This document shows positions 32,601-41,940 of a DNA stretch of 64,000 nucleotides, piece after piece. Location: contig JABANP010000006.1 in NCBI GenBank assembly GCA_013115135.1, positions 1 through 64,000 on the forward strand, given 5' to 3'. Both the position numbers and the translations under genes were made by a program. Source of the stretch: Perkinsus olseni. Its lineage: Eukaryota; Perkinsozoa; Perkinsida; Perkinsidae. Numbering within the stretch: position 1 is the stretch's first letter; each line of letters begins with the position of its first letter. The notes beneath the pieces are model-generated. The model did no database searches, was not told where the DNA came from, and saw only the letters and a list, made by a program, of their open reading frames with translations.

Positions 32601-34847
32601 TGCTTTGATCATTGCACAGCTGCTGTAAGTGTAATCAATGTTTAGTAGGCCTGAGGGGCAGCTTCGCGGAGGGGCGGGAAGGTAAGACTCATCATACCGT
32701 CACTGCTTCACTCATTCCTGATCTCTCAATTCCACCTCGGCTAGCTGGAGACGAGAAGGCGGGGTACTGTTGGTCGCCGAGTGACAGAGGAAGCCATACT
32801 AATATTAGCTCACCTGTGGACCGTTCATGCGGTACTCAGTTGTCAACCTGCGTGGCAGTTCGTCGAAGTCCATGACGCACATCTCTCAGTCGGGCGACGC
32901 ATACATGGCGAATTGCAAGTCCATGTCTAAAAGAGTGGAAAAAATAGGACGGCGAGCAAGCAAAAACTTGTGAAGCTGAGCATTCTCGCCCAGAAGCCTG
33001 CAACTGTACTGCATTCTCTCACATCTTTCCAGCACATTCTTGCGTTTCCCGTTCTCGGCCGATCATGCGAGCGGGTGACGGCCCGTCACTGACGGGTCAC
33101 CTGTCAGGAGGAGCCCTTGTGTAGCTTTCGTAAAATATTATGGTCAACTTTAAGTGAATATCCCCGAACGGCTTGTAATGTCTTCAGATGCCCTTTTCCG
33201 GTCCCATCTACAATCAGAGAGGTTCTTCTCTAGTGAGTCGGGAATGTTCTCGGAGGGGAGTACCGTTATCGCGTTTCTGCAGTTACTTGGACTTGCGCTC
33301 GCCTCCGAGTCGTCAAATGATATCAGCCTTGGCTCGGTACGATCCCGCGCTGAAGGAAGTGGTTGGACTGCAGAAGCAGATGCATTCTTCCGGCGTACGC
33401 GGTGGCCCCTATCACAGTCTCTATCGGTCTCTTGTGGGTAACCACGCCTTTGCCAAAGGCCCTCTGGCCTTTGTCGTGGATTCGTAACGCGGATACAGTA
33501 CGGCGCGAAATGTACATTTGGTGAGGAGGTGTAGGCCGGGATCGGATCAGCCAGGGTCCGCGGCAGACGTTGGGGATCTCTTCCGTGCGAGAGGTTGAAT
33601 GTTGAAGTGGAAGAGCTCGGATGTCTCTCTCTTAGGTCCATCTTTCCCTGGCAGAGTTCTTCGACCTTTTCCGTGTTGATACATCGTCTATCAGCTTTGT
33701 CGAATTTGCCAAGATTTGTACCAAACAGAAACTAAGAAGTTACACCGGAGCCAACCCGGGCACCTCTGGTGAGAAGGCCTATCTGAAACCTATGGTAGTA
33801 ATTGAAATTAGTCTTCTTGTAGGTCTTGCCGGCATCTGTTGCTCGTTCCTCTCCAACGCCCTGCCCTCCAAGTTACCTTCGAAATTCATGCATTCGTGTC
33901 GAGTCACGCTCCTCGATCGAGAGCTCGGGCATATGAACCCTCGGCTTCAAGGGGCAGATGCTTACACCGGCGTCGCTAGCAACTATCTATGCGGGGCCAT
34001 CAAGGCTGGTGACGAAATGTGAGTGCCCCCACTGTGAGCTTGGGGCTTTCAAAAACGGTGGTCGTGGGAGTGCTTTTGCCTCCTACACGTTTGTGAGGTT
34101 GTTCATGAAGTGCATTCGCTGCCGAGATTTCTCTTTCCTCAGTCGATTGAACATCCGACCCTCCACTTTCAAGCTGCCAGACCCGCTACCACTCGGGCCT
34201 ATTGTTATGGTTTGTACTGGTGCTGGCATTGCTCCCTTCAGGTGAGTATTGCAGCCTAGCCCTTGGCTTTCCTTATTCCAACTCTCAAGGCTGCTGATGT
34301 ACCAGGAAAATTGTCCCTCTCCAGAGCGACTCACCTTCTCCAGCCGAGAGTGTGTTTCAGAGTCTGTCTTCTCATTACAGGGCGATGCTTTCTGAGCTCT
34401 CCACTAGCACACGATGTCACCTAGTTTTCGGTTGCCGGACTCGCGAAGACATCCTGTATGACACCGAGATCGCTGCCTGCGAAAACATCTGCTTCCATCT
34501 GGCTCTATCACGGGAGCCTGGCGTCCCCAAGCGCCATGTTCAGGATGTACGCAAGTGGATGATGATCGATCCATCATTCCCTAGTTCCATGGAACACTCA
34601 GATTTTACGTTCTTCCGACACTCTGCGCGCGGCCCTGCGTGATGCGCTGAATTCGACGGAGACCCCGGGCTTGGTCATGGTCTGTGGTCAAACTGCTATG
34701 TGCAAGGAGGTTCGTGCGTGGCACTCGTCTCCATCGGAAAGAGCGATGCCCGTTCAGGTCCTCGCCACCATTCGCGAAGTTGCCGGGAATGTCTCTATTG
34801 AGAAGCTTCAAAAAGACCATCGGATTATCGTTGAATTCTTTGGGTAA
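29637..34847 (+). CDS. NADPH-cytochrome P450 reductase-type diflavin protein, many exons
   Basis: Passes electrons from NADPH via FAD and FMN to P450s. FMN domain: ATSQTGTAEAFAIQFG (about 30.18 kb, the SQTGTAE phosphate loop), VCDLADFDPAVF, LATTGEGDATDNA, SGVHYCIFGLGDLNYIQFNG, GIGDDCQDIEEDFRKW. Connecting/FAD part: TADTIEVLPANSQEDVEYF, PFPVPSTIREVLL, GVASNYLCGAIKAGDEM. NADPH domain: VNIRPSTFKLPDPLPLGPIV then MVCTGAGIAPFR, CHLVFGCRTREDILYDTEI, VMVCGQTAMCKEVR and the C-terminal FFG. A stretch at 32.1-32.6 kb appears to insert a repetitive segment. Introns at 30816-30921 carry a tRNA-like T-arm; two 21-nt units lie at 32286 and 33075 and a third near-exact one at 33446. First exon and start are the least certain part. 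Confidence 0.82.
30816..30921 (+). other. reductase intron with sense tRNA-like T-arm
   Basis: GTGAGGTAC...TTCCTCAG; contains TTCTGGGTTCGACTCCGGA at about 30882-30900. Removal joins AVKMLER to GIGDDCQDIEED in frame. Confidence 0.75.
32170..32232. repeat. 21-bp tandem repeat, three copies
   Basis: Units start at 32170, 32191 and 32212 with CGTGCCCTCCTGATG. Seven-codon period, so it can stay in frame; in the plus frame it reads CPPDAEP-like repeats within the reductase gene. Confidence 0.85.
32286..32306. repeat. 21-nt W-N-rc(W)-W' unit (W=CTCCCTA, N=G)
   Basis: Exact match inside the reductase locus, 54 bases after the 21-bp tandem repeat. Confidence 0.85.
32541..32598. repeat. imperfect 19-20-bp tandem repeat, three copies
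   Basis: CTCTCAGAGGGGCATTGT is repeated with changes as CTCTCAGAGGTGCCTTGT and ATCACAGAGGCGCATTGG. Confidence 0.65.
33075..33095. repeat. 21-nt W-N-rc(W)-W' unit (W=GTGACGG, N=C)
   Basis: Exact match, inside the reductase locus just before the PFPVPSTIRE exon. Confidence 0.85.
33446..33466. repeat. 21-nt unit with one mismatch (W=GCCTTTG, N=C)
   Basis: Final hexamer CCTCTG instead of CCTTTG; reductase locus. Confidence 0.7.
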
Positions 34848-35079
34848 AACCATGTGTGATATTTGCCTGCTGTTCCTCGGATGAGCCCGTTTTTTATTCA
34901 CTTTTGTTGTTGCGTTGTGGAGGTTCGGAGGCGCAGCCCCGTCCATCACAGCCCATCACGAAATAGCAATAGTGCTGAATACGGCAGATTCAGTTGCGCG
35001 ACAAAGGCGGGGAGAAGTTCTACCGAGAGAAATCGACCCTCTAAGGGCCGGGATCGGCATATTTCAGTTGACCGTCTAT

Positions 35080-36064
35080 ATGAGCTCGAAGTCTCCGAGG
35101 GAGAGCCCGCATGAATCATCCTCGAGTGCGAGTTTCTCCTCAACCGATTCGGAGTCGGAAGACTCTGCACTGGCGGACCTGCCGAGGTTTAAGATAGTCG
35201 TCATTGGCATGCCCTCCGCTGGCAAAAGTTGCCTGATACATCGTTTTGCGAAGGACCGGTGGGCTTCTTGTCCGATAGCCTCTGTTCATATTGCTGCTAT
35301 GCTCAGGTGCATCTGCGACGATGCAGAGCAGCACGCTGTTGGTGTGACGTTCATGCGGAAGACCGTAGCGATCCCTCCTGGTGTCCGCATAATGCTTAAG
35401 GTGGCCGCATTAATTCTCCCTCGCCGTCCCTTCAGTCCGTGTCACCATAGGTATGGGCTATCAGTTTCGAGGAGGACCTGCTCAGTATGATTCCGCATGT
35501 GCTGCATGGTGCTAGCGGAGCTGTTATTGTGTATGACCAGAGCAATGAGGTGGAGGGCTATACATCAGTACACGAGTAGGTCTTGCCGAGACTCCGGGTT
35601 CGATCCTCGGGGAGGGCGTTTCTCTCGCGTTCTCCATCATTCACTGCCTCTCAGGATGCTGGATCTCATCCATACCAATGAGCCGTCTATACCTGTCGCG
35701 TTCGCGGGCAACAAGGCTGACCTCTGCCGACAAACTGCAGACAACGGTGCAGCCGTAAGTCGGGTCTTCCCCTCTCGGCGGTCACGATTGCGTGTTCCCT
35801 TCTCAGCTTTTCACGTCCTTCGATTCCTCTACAGTTCCTCTAACATCGATGAACCCCATCTTGGGATTCTATCCTACCTCGGCCCAGACAGGTGACGGAG
35901 TCTGGGACGTGTTTCTTGCTGTGGCAGAGGCCGCCTATCGGAAGTGTCCGACCGGGCTCAAGTCGTCCATGAAACGTCGAAGTCGCTCCTCGAGCCACCG
36001 AAGGCAGCATAAAAGGAAGAGCTTCAGCAAGGCGATACGATCCTTATCTAAGCACTGGCATTGA
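35080..36064 (+). CDS. Rab-like small GTPase with divergent switch II
   Basis: Small GTPase fold. Residues 1-35 are a Ser/Asp/Glu-rich extension; P-loop GMPSAGKS at residues 43-50 in FKIVVIGMPSAGKSCLIHRF. Then VGVTFMRKTVAIPPG (switch I to beta-2), VWAISFEEDLL where WDTAGQE is expected, GASGAVIVYDQSNE, GNKADL (the NKxD guanine motif), FYPTSAQTGDGVWDVF (SAK/SAQ motif) and a Lys/Arg/Ser-rich tail without a C-terminal prenylation Cys. The DxxG of switch II is absent, so GTP hydrolysis may be altered. Introns are GT-AG and short; the one at 35576-35654 starts with a tRNA-like segment. Starts 233 bases after the reductase stop. Confidence 0.78.
35576..35654 (+). other. GTPase intron beginning with tRNA-like T-arm
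   Basis: GTAGGTCTTGCCGAGACTCC then GGGTTCGATCCTCGG: the donor GTAGGTC equals the variable-loop start of tRNA-Val. Ends TGCCTCTCAG; removal joins EGYTSVHE to MLDLIHTNEPS. Confidence 0.8.
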
Positions 36065-36539
36065 CGTGACAGTGACAGTGAACATCTTATTACTAATGTC
36101 CCTATTTTTTCAAGAACTTGTAGTCGTGTTATGAAAGTGAGGTTCTTGTGCCATGAAAGTTGTGTCTGCGTGTTAAGTCCAGTGAACGCGAGAATGTGTC
36201 TCTTACGAAGGTGCGCAGATTGACACACCGGAATAATTACTGGCCGTGCTATAACTCAACTCATAAGAGCGATAGTATCGCTGCGATACACCCATTTCTC
36301 ACATCACCAGAATCAACGCCCGCGCGATCTTCCGATCGAGGCCTCATCCTCATCACATCATCATACGAGTATCTTCGTACCTTAAGCGATCGACAGTCTG
36401 CCTGTTGACCACAGACACAACCCAACACACGACGAGGAGGCACTAAGCTGTTCTGTCCCGTCATTGTGTATTAGCGTCTCCATTATCTCCTCAGCATCAT
36501 CGCTCACTCACTCACTTCCCCTTCTTTATTCCGGCCACT

Positions 36540-38730
36540 ATGTTCGTAGGGCGTTATTTCTTCCTTATTGGGGTCGTTGCTAGGCTGGTATCCTGCACTG
36601 TTCAGTCCGCAGTGGAGCGTCTTGAGGAGGCCTTCCCTGGCCAAGTCCAGACTAAGAACATTCCACCACCTTATAATGAGCGCTTCGATGAAGCCCACGG
36701 TTACCGTCCAGCCGCTATGGTCAACGTTAGCTCTTCAGATGACGTCATAGGCGTCCTTGAGATTTGCCATGACGAAGATACCCCCGTCGCAGTTCGCAGC
36801 AATGAGGGTAGCTCTTATATCGGTCAATCGACCATCAACGGTGGCATCGTTATGGACCTCGAGAAGCTCACTGACTTCGATGTGGTCGAGGAAGATGGTC
36901 AATACATCGCCTCCTTAGGTGCGGGTTTGAGGCTCCTAGAGGTGTACTCGCGCCTGGCCCGTCACGACCCCCCGCTAGGTCTTGCTGGTGGCTCTGGTCC
37001 TACGGTCGGTGTCGCCGGTCTGATCTCAGGAGGAGGTCATGGTCTATCGTCGGCCAAGTACGGGGTAACAGCGGATAGGCTTGTCTCTGCTGATGTTGTT
37101 GTCTACGACGACGCTACTGAGAAATTCCAATTGGTAACAGCGACAGCTTACAACGAGTACTCTGACCTTCTCTTCGCCTTGCGAGGTGGCATGGGCGGCA
37201 ACTACGGCGTTATTGTCACACTACGTTACCGAGCGTTCCCCGTCTCCAATGTGGTGGTCATCTCCGGCAAGAACGCTGATATCAACCCCTCCCTTCAAGC
37301 TCGGCGTATCAAGTCTTTCCAAACCTTCATGCACTCCTCTGCTGCTGGTCCTGAGATGTTCGGCATCGGCAAGTTCCTCGGTGGTGGTGCGATTCAATAC
37401 AGCGCTCAATGCATCTGTGATGAAGTGCGATTGCACTTCATGCCAGCAGAAGGTCCAAGCCCTAGCTGATACGGTCGGTATCGAAAAGTACTCCATCATT
37501 CAGCAGAGCTTCGGCAAGGCCATGTGGTTCTGGGCGGACTGCACTGCGGCCGCCTGGATGGACTTCTACCCTCCCAATGGTTTGCAACACTGCACCGAAA
37601 GTGAACTCGAGAAGTCCATGAACGAGTGCTGGGATTGGAGCAAAAATAATGCCAACCCGTACAAGGCGAAGTCCCTCTACTTTCCCGAGGACGTCGATCT
37701 CGGCACCCTGGAGGCGATGGCTGAGCTCAGTCTCGACCCCATCTGTCGGTGGAACACCGAGTGTGTTTTGCAGTTCGATTTCTACGGTCATGCCATGAGC
37801 GAGGAGCCTCAGGACTGCGACCCGTCCCAAGGCAAGTGCACTGCGTTCGACCATCGCATCAGTGGCTGGCACTTGCAAATGATTGCCAGTTGGTACGCCG
37901 GTGAGGCGGTCCCCGAGGCTAGGATTGAGTGGCTTCATAAGGCTTATGATGCTGTTCTTCCGGTGTCGCTCAACCAGGCTTATCAGAACTACATCGACTC
38001 TGACTTGAGCAACCACTATGAGTGGATTCAGCAGTACTTCCCTAGCGCCAGTACGTATCCTAGGTTGCAGCAAGTGAAGTGCAAGTACAACAGCATCGAT
38101 ATGTTCAGCTTCTCTCCCATTGAGGACATGACCATTCAAATCGATGACAAGATTTGTGGTAGGACGCTCCCGACGAGTGCGGTGACGACTACCGTCTCTA
38201 CAACCACTCCCTTCTCTCACGCTACCTCTACTGCTACCACCACTTCCTCCACTACTGTGCAACTCACTACCACCACTACTACCGCAACACACACCTCTGC
38301 GACGACTACCCGGGCCTCAGCAACAACAACAACAACAATAACTACAACAACTCTGTCATCAACTACCGCGGCATCAACATCAAACGCGGAGACCTCTACC
38401 ACTGGTGCATCGGGTGATTGCTCTGTTGCAGATGCCAAGTGCGCTGCCTACTACCCCGGATCATACTGCAAGACTGACCAGAATCCACCAGTATGTTGGG
38501 GTAGCAATGAGCCTTGCCACTGCGGTGGAACTTCGAAGACTACATCTCTCACCACCTCAGAGCCCTTCACTACTTCTTCGACCGTATCACCAACGACATC
38601 GTCGTCTACTGTGCAACCGAACTGCAGAAAAGCTGACAGTGAGTGCGCAGCCTCGTTGCCCGGGTCTTATTGTATGTACTGGAAGTCCCCTTCTTTGTGC
38701 TGGGGCTCCAGCAAGGCATGTAAGTGCTGA
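36540..38730 (+). CDS. berberine-bridge-type FAD oxidase with C-terminal Cys-rich modules
   Basis: Secreted flavin oxidase (FAD-binding type 4 plus BBE domain). Signal peptide MFVGRYFFLIGVVARLVSC; FAD domain with YRPAAMVNVSSSDDV, VAVRSNEGSSYIGQS, GLAGGSGPTVGVAGLISGGG and LRGGMGGNYGVIVTL; then the BBE substrate part and C-terminal NHYEWIQQYFP. The usual covalent-FAD His (RSGGHSY) and Cys (GTCPTVG) are both missing, so flavin is probably bound non-covalently. A Thr/Ser linker (about 38175-38400) leads to two six-Cys modules, DCSVADAKCAAYYPGSYC... and NCRKADSECAASLPGSYC..., separated by another Thr/Ser linker; these could be surface- or polysaccharide-binding. The frame changes at 37425-37446, explained by a 22-nt GT-AG segment: exons 36540-37424 and 37447-38730 are both whole codons (722 residues). 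Confidence 0.85.
37425..37446 (+). other. candidate 22-nt intron in the oxidase gene
   Basis: GTGCGATTGC...ATGCCAG. Skipping it joins SAQCICDE to QKVQALADTVG and restores one frame. It overlaps a 9-bp hairpin (ATGAAGTGC with GCACTTCAT). A 25-nt alternative ending at the next CAG also works. A sequencing or assembly error or a true frameshift is the alternative. Confidence 0.5.
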
Positions 38731-40062
38731 AGGGTTTTTCCTTCTTGAATAGTCCAGCGAATAAGGCTGGTTAGCCCGTTGTGGAATGTTATACCCTGTT
38801 TATCCAGCGTTCATGTCAATGTCGAGTTGTGTTCCTAACTGAGTCTGGAGATGAGGATGAGGAAACGACCTGGATCCTGCCGGGAGGAGAGAAAGTATCT
38901 TAGGTTTGCCTCAGCGCTACTTTCTGTGCTCAATAGACTTCCCTAGCCTCATCCCCCTTGAGAAAAGTCACATCGGTTCTAGTCTGACTCAGCCGGTTTT
39001 CGGCGTTAGACTTGAAACTCACACACAAAGGAATCGACAACTCGACCTTCGTTGACCCGAGACTCGTTGCCTTCACGAGTGTCTTCTGATCGGCCGCGGA
39101 AGGATCTCTCAAAGATTGGTGAATCATATTATACGATTGAACATTTACTGATAACCTATCGTTATCCCAATCGTTAATCGATCACATCGTGATATATTCC
39201 GTTTTCTTACGAATCGGTTCTGCGAGTAGGCGCCGTGATATCTCACTCTGGCTACGCAACTCACTAAGAGACAGAAACTTGAGAGACGTCAAGACTCTCG
39301 AGCGAATACTCTGAAGTCAATGCTCAGCAGGAGGATCCTGTTTCAAGAGGATCAGCTTTGAGCCCGGCCCTCCCGCAAAACGACGATATCAGGACCTGGC
39401 ACTTCGCTTGATCTCAGAAATTGTCTCGGAATGCTATAAATAGGGGAGGCTGCAGGCCTTACAAAATAGCGACAGATCCGGAATCCGGAGTCCGTGTGCT
39501 GGGCTAAGCTGGTTTGATAATGATGGTTGCGATTGCCAATACGTTCTACATGAGGTCCCCGAGTTATTTCGCTGAGCTTTCTCTCACATGCGTGCTAGCT
39601 AGCCGTTAAGCTGATGGGCACGGTAGGTTAGCTGCGAATGCCAAACCTTAGATCTCGGCGCCGCCTTTCGTCATTCCTTCCTTACTTCAACCCTTGACTT
39701 CATTGAAAGACTTCTCCTGGTTGCGCGCGATGAATAAGTTCAACCAACACGGATATAGTGACATGAATAGCAATGATGCCTCGCATTTGTTGTGACTCAC
39801 TGAACCTGGCTCAGAAGCTAAGTACTTGCGTGCGAATAAGAATAGCTGACACTGTGTCACAAGTGCTCGCTTGTCTCTTTGAGCCGTAGTACAGGGCCGC
39901 TAGTTCCAGTAAAAAGAATAAGCTCAGAATAAGAGACTCCACACTTCTAGCCTGGCGTCTACCAGAACGACAGTGGAGAACCAGCAGGGGGATTTTTTCG
40001 GATTGTGTATTTGTTGCGCGGTGCTCGATTCATCAGGTGCAGCCGACACTCCGCTCTTTCAT
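38731..40062. other. spacer, no gene recognised; dispersed repeat
   Basis: Bases about 38795-38850 (CTGTTTATCCAGCGTTCATG, then TCAATGTCGAGTTGT) recur at about 42860-42915, and a further piece (GGAATCGACAACT) recurs near 39030 and 42940, indicating a dispersed or duplicated segment. A GTATCTTAGG block lies at 38893. Confidence 0.4.
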
Positions 40063-40159
40063 ATGGCCTTCTTTGCTACCCTAGTCTACGTCGTTCTCTC
40101 CCTAGTCCCTCGTGGCATAGTTGGTGATGAGGATATTAACTCGTCTGTGACTTACGACT

Positions 40160-41797
40160 GACTTTCGTTCCAACACCACATCAAGGTTAAATGTGCCGAA
40201 GCCAAAGCCAAGTTAGGCAGGCTGAGGCACCTGGGCTGGGCACGTGCTGGGATCACCGGCAAGAAAGTGATTAAAACCTATAAGGTTGCGATCGTTCCTG
40301 CCCTCAGTCACGCTGTCGCAGCATGGAAGGAGGGGCTGGAGTCAGTCACAGCCAAGTCTGCCCTGCTGCAGGTCTCGGCTATGGTGGCGAGGATAGCCCT
40401 CCAAGCTCCACGGAACAGCTCCAACGCGGCACTCTGCGTCGCGGCTGGTATCTTGCCAGCACACTTGGAGCTCGGTAGAATCGCGGCCACCAGACTCGCT
40501 GCGCTTGGGTGCGCTACGACGCTGGACCGAATTCTCTCGGTCAAGGGCTTGACTGTGCATGAGGGTCGCGATGGCGGTGATACAGTGCAGCGCTGGAGGG
40601 CTTTGCCCACTCAACCTTGGCACCCCTGGGTCTCGACTGCCATCATGGAACGTGAGGAGGCCAAGAGCCACGCACTCGAGGCTCTCCGAACCAAGAATGC
40701 CATTTTCACGGATGGCTCGGTGGTCAAGGACGTCAAGACCGGCGCTGCAATGGTCGTTTATCGTGAGGGCGGAGAGGTCTACTCCAATTTCTGGAAGCTC
40801 TCCCCCTACGCTACTATTACGGATTGCGAACTCCTAGGAGTTCTGGAAGCAGTCCGCTGGATTGTGTCGACAGCGGGTGACGAGGCCTGGGAGATCTTCA
40901 CGGACTCTCAGGCGGTACTCAAGATCCTGTCGTCCCGTGCATCCACGGCCCGGTGGGATAAGGCGAGACAGATCTATCTGTCCTTGTCCGAAATCCCTGG
41001 TAGGGTATCCCTTCGATGGGTACCGGGGCACAGTTCCATCAGTGCCAACGAGCGGGCCGATGAGCTGGCAGCCAAGGGTGCCTCCATGAGGGAAGTCTCT
41101 GCGGAGACGGAAATCAGTGTGAGGACTCTTCGGCGGTATCAAGGAGAAGCTGGCCGCCTGTCATTGCGCAAGTGGTGGTCAGACAAGAGAGCCAGCCTGG
41201 GCACTTCTGTCAATGACTTCTTTTACTGCGCTTCACACGCTCGTTTGTGGATCCGCGGGGAAGTCACGGCAGCTAGCAGTGCCGTTGTATTCGGAAGGGC
41301 CCCAACCCCAGCCCATCTCTATAGATGCGGGGTGGTCAACTCGCCAGAGTGTGACTGTGGGGCGCCGGTGGGGAACACGCGGCACTACCTCTTCTCCTGT
41401 CCGCTCCTGCAGCAGGCTAGGAGTAGGGTCAAAGGTGGTGTCCCCAACCATTTATATAAACTAATTGTTGATTTGAAGCGACGCAAGTCCTTCAATCAAC
41501 TTTGTTCGGCCCTCATGCAGTATCTCGATGCTCGCAGGGGCTTATTGTAGTGCCGGGCAGGCACAACTTTTGGTTTTCCGCCTCTGTTTTGTACGAGGCC
41601 CACCATTGAATATTTGCTGTGAAAAGAAAAGAAAAAAAAACAAAATAGCAGCGGCTGGAGCAAGCGTCGGAGGACTGGCGACTGGGACGGTGACCGCGAG
41701 GATGGAGGAAGATGCAGAAGAAGTCGGTCGAAGCCTTAGAGCAGGAAGACGTGATGACTAATTCATGTATTGCTCGTTATTAAGGAACGTTTCAATC
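40160..41797 (+). mobile_element. 5'-truncated non-LTR retrotransposon with 12-bp target duplication
   Basis: Flanked by TGACTTACGACT on both sides. It begins in the C-terminal part of a reverse transcriptase (HHIKVKCAEAKAKLGRLRHL, about 40175) so the 5' end is missing, as usual for target-primed reverse transcription. It includes an RNase H domain and a 3' region with an A-rich run (about 41622-41645). About 150 bases lie between that run and the right target copy, which could be element 3' UTR or transduced flanking DNA. Confidence 0.75.
40267..41550 (+). CDS. retrotransposon RT C-terminus with RNase H domain
   Basis: 427 residues, open and intact over the retained part. Residues after MIKTYKVAIVPALSHAVAAW resemble the post-RT thumb region of LINE-type ORF2 proteins. 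RNase H I follows with all acidic motifs: IFTDGSVVKDVKTGAAMVVY (first Asp), ITDCELLGVLEAVRW (Glu), IFTDSQAVLKIL (second Asp) and WVPGHSSISANERADELAAK (His and last Asp). The C-terminal part has a zinc-finger-like C-X-C...H...C pattern (PECDCGAPVGNTRHYLFSCP), as in many non-LTR elements. The Met at 40267 is only the first in-frame Met; the real ORF would begin far upstream. Codon use is GC-richer than the host neighbours. Confidence 0.85.
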   Translation: MIKTYKVAIVPALSHAVAAWKEGLESVTAKSALLQVSAMVARIALQAPRNSSNAALCVAAGILPAHLELGRIAATRLAALGCATTLDRILSVKGLTVHEGRDGGDTVQRWRALPTQPWHPWVSTAIMEREEAKSHALEALRTKNAIFTDGSVVKDVKTGAAMVVYREGGEVYSNFWKLSPYATITDCELLGVLEAVRWIVSTAGDEAWEIFTDSQAVLKILSSRASTARWDKARQIYLSLSEIPGRVSLRWVPGHSSISANERADELAAKGASMREVSAETEISVRTLRRYQGEAGRLSLRKWWSDKRASLGTSVNDFFYCASHARLWIRGEVTAASSAVVFGRAPTPAHLYRCGVVNSPECDCGAPVGNTRHYLFSCPLLQQARSRVKGGVPNHLYKLIVDLKRRKSFNQLCSALMQYLDARRGLL

Positions 41798-41940
41798 TGA
41801 CTTACGACTCCTACTGCAGCCTCAAGGCTTTGAAACTGGGATGCTCTCCGGAGCAAGCATACTGCAACCCTCAGACGTCCTACTGTGGAATGCAGGACGG
41901 CTCCTATTGCAAAGGACTTGACAAGTTCTACTGCGAATGA

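Larger units (their letters stand above)
40063..41940 (+). pseudogene. secreted Cys-rich protein gene split by a retroelement insertion
   Basis: The left part (40063-40159) codes for a signal peptide MAFFATLVYVVLSLVPRGIV and the first mature residues; translation then stops at TGA 40159. The right part (41798-41940) reads a Cys-rich tail with SYC/YC motifs, ending GLDKFYCE and TGA. Both parts meet in frame if the segment between the two 12-bp copies of TGACTTACGACT (40148-40159 and 41798-41809) is ignored. So this is an insertionally broken gene, unless the element is removed as part of an intron. Family unknown; spacing of SYC motifs is like other secreted Cys-rich proteins here. Confidence 0.7.

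Noticed and set aside
37462..38292. 276-residue minus-strand frame opposite the flavin oxidase
   Set aside because: Antisense shadow caused by codon bias and Thr-rich repeats of the real gene.
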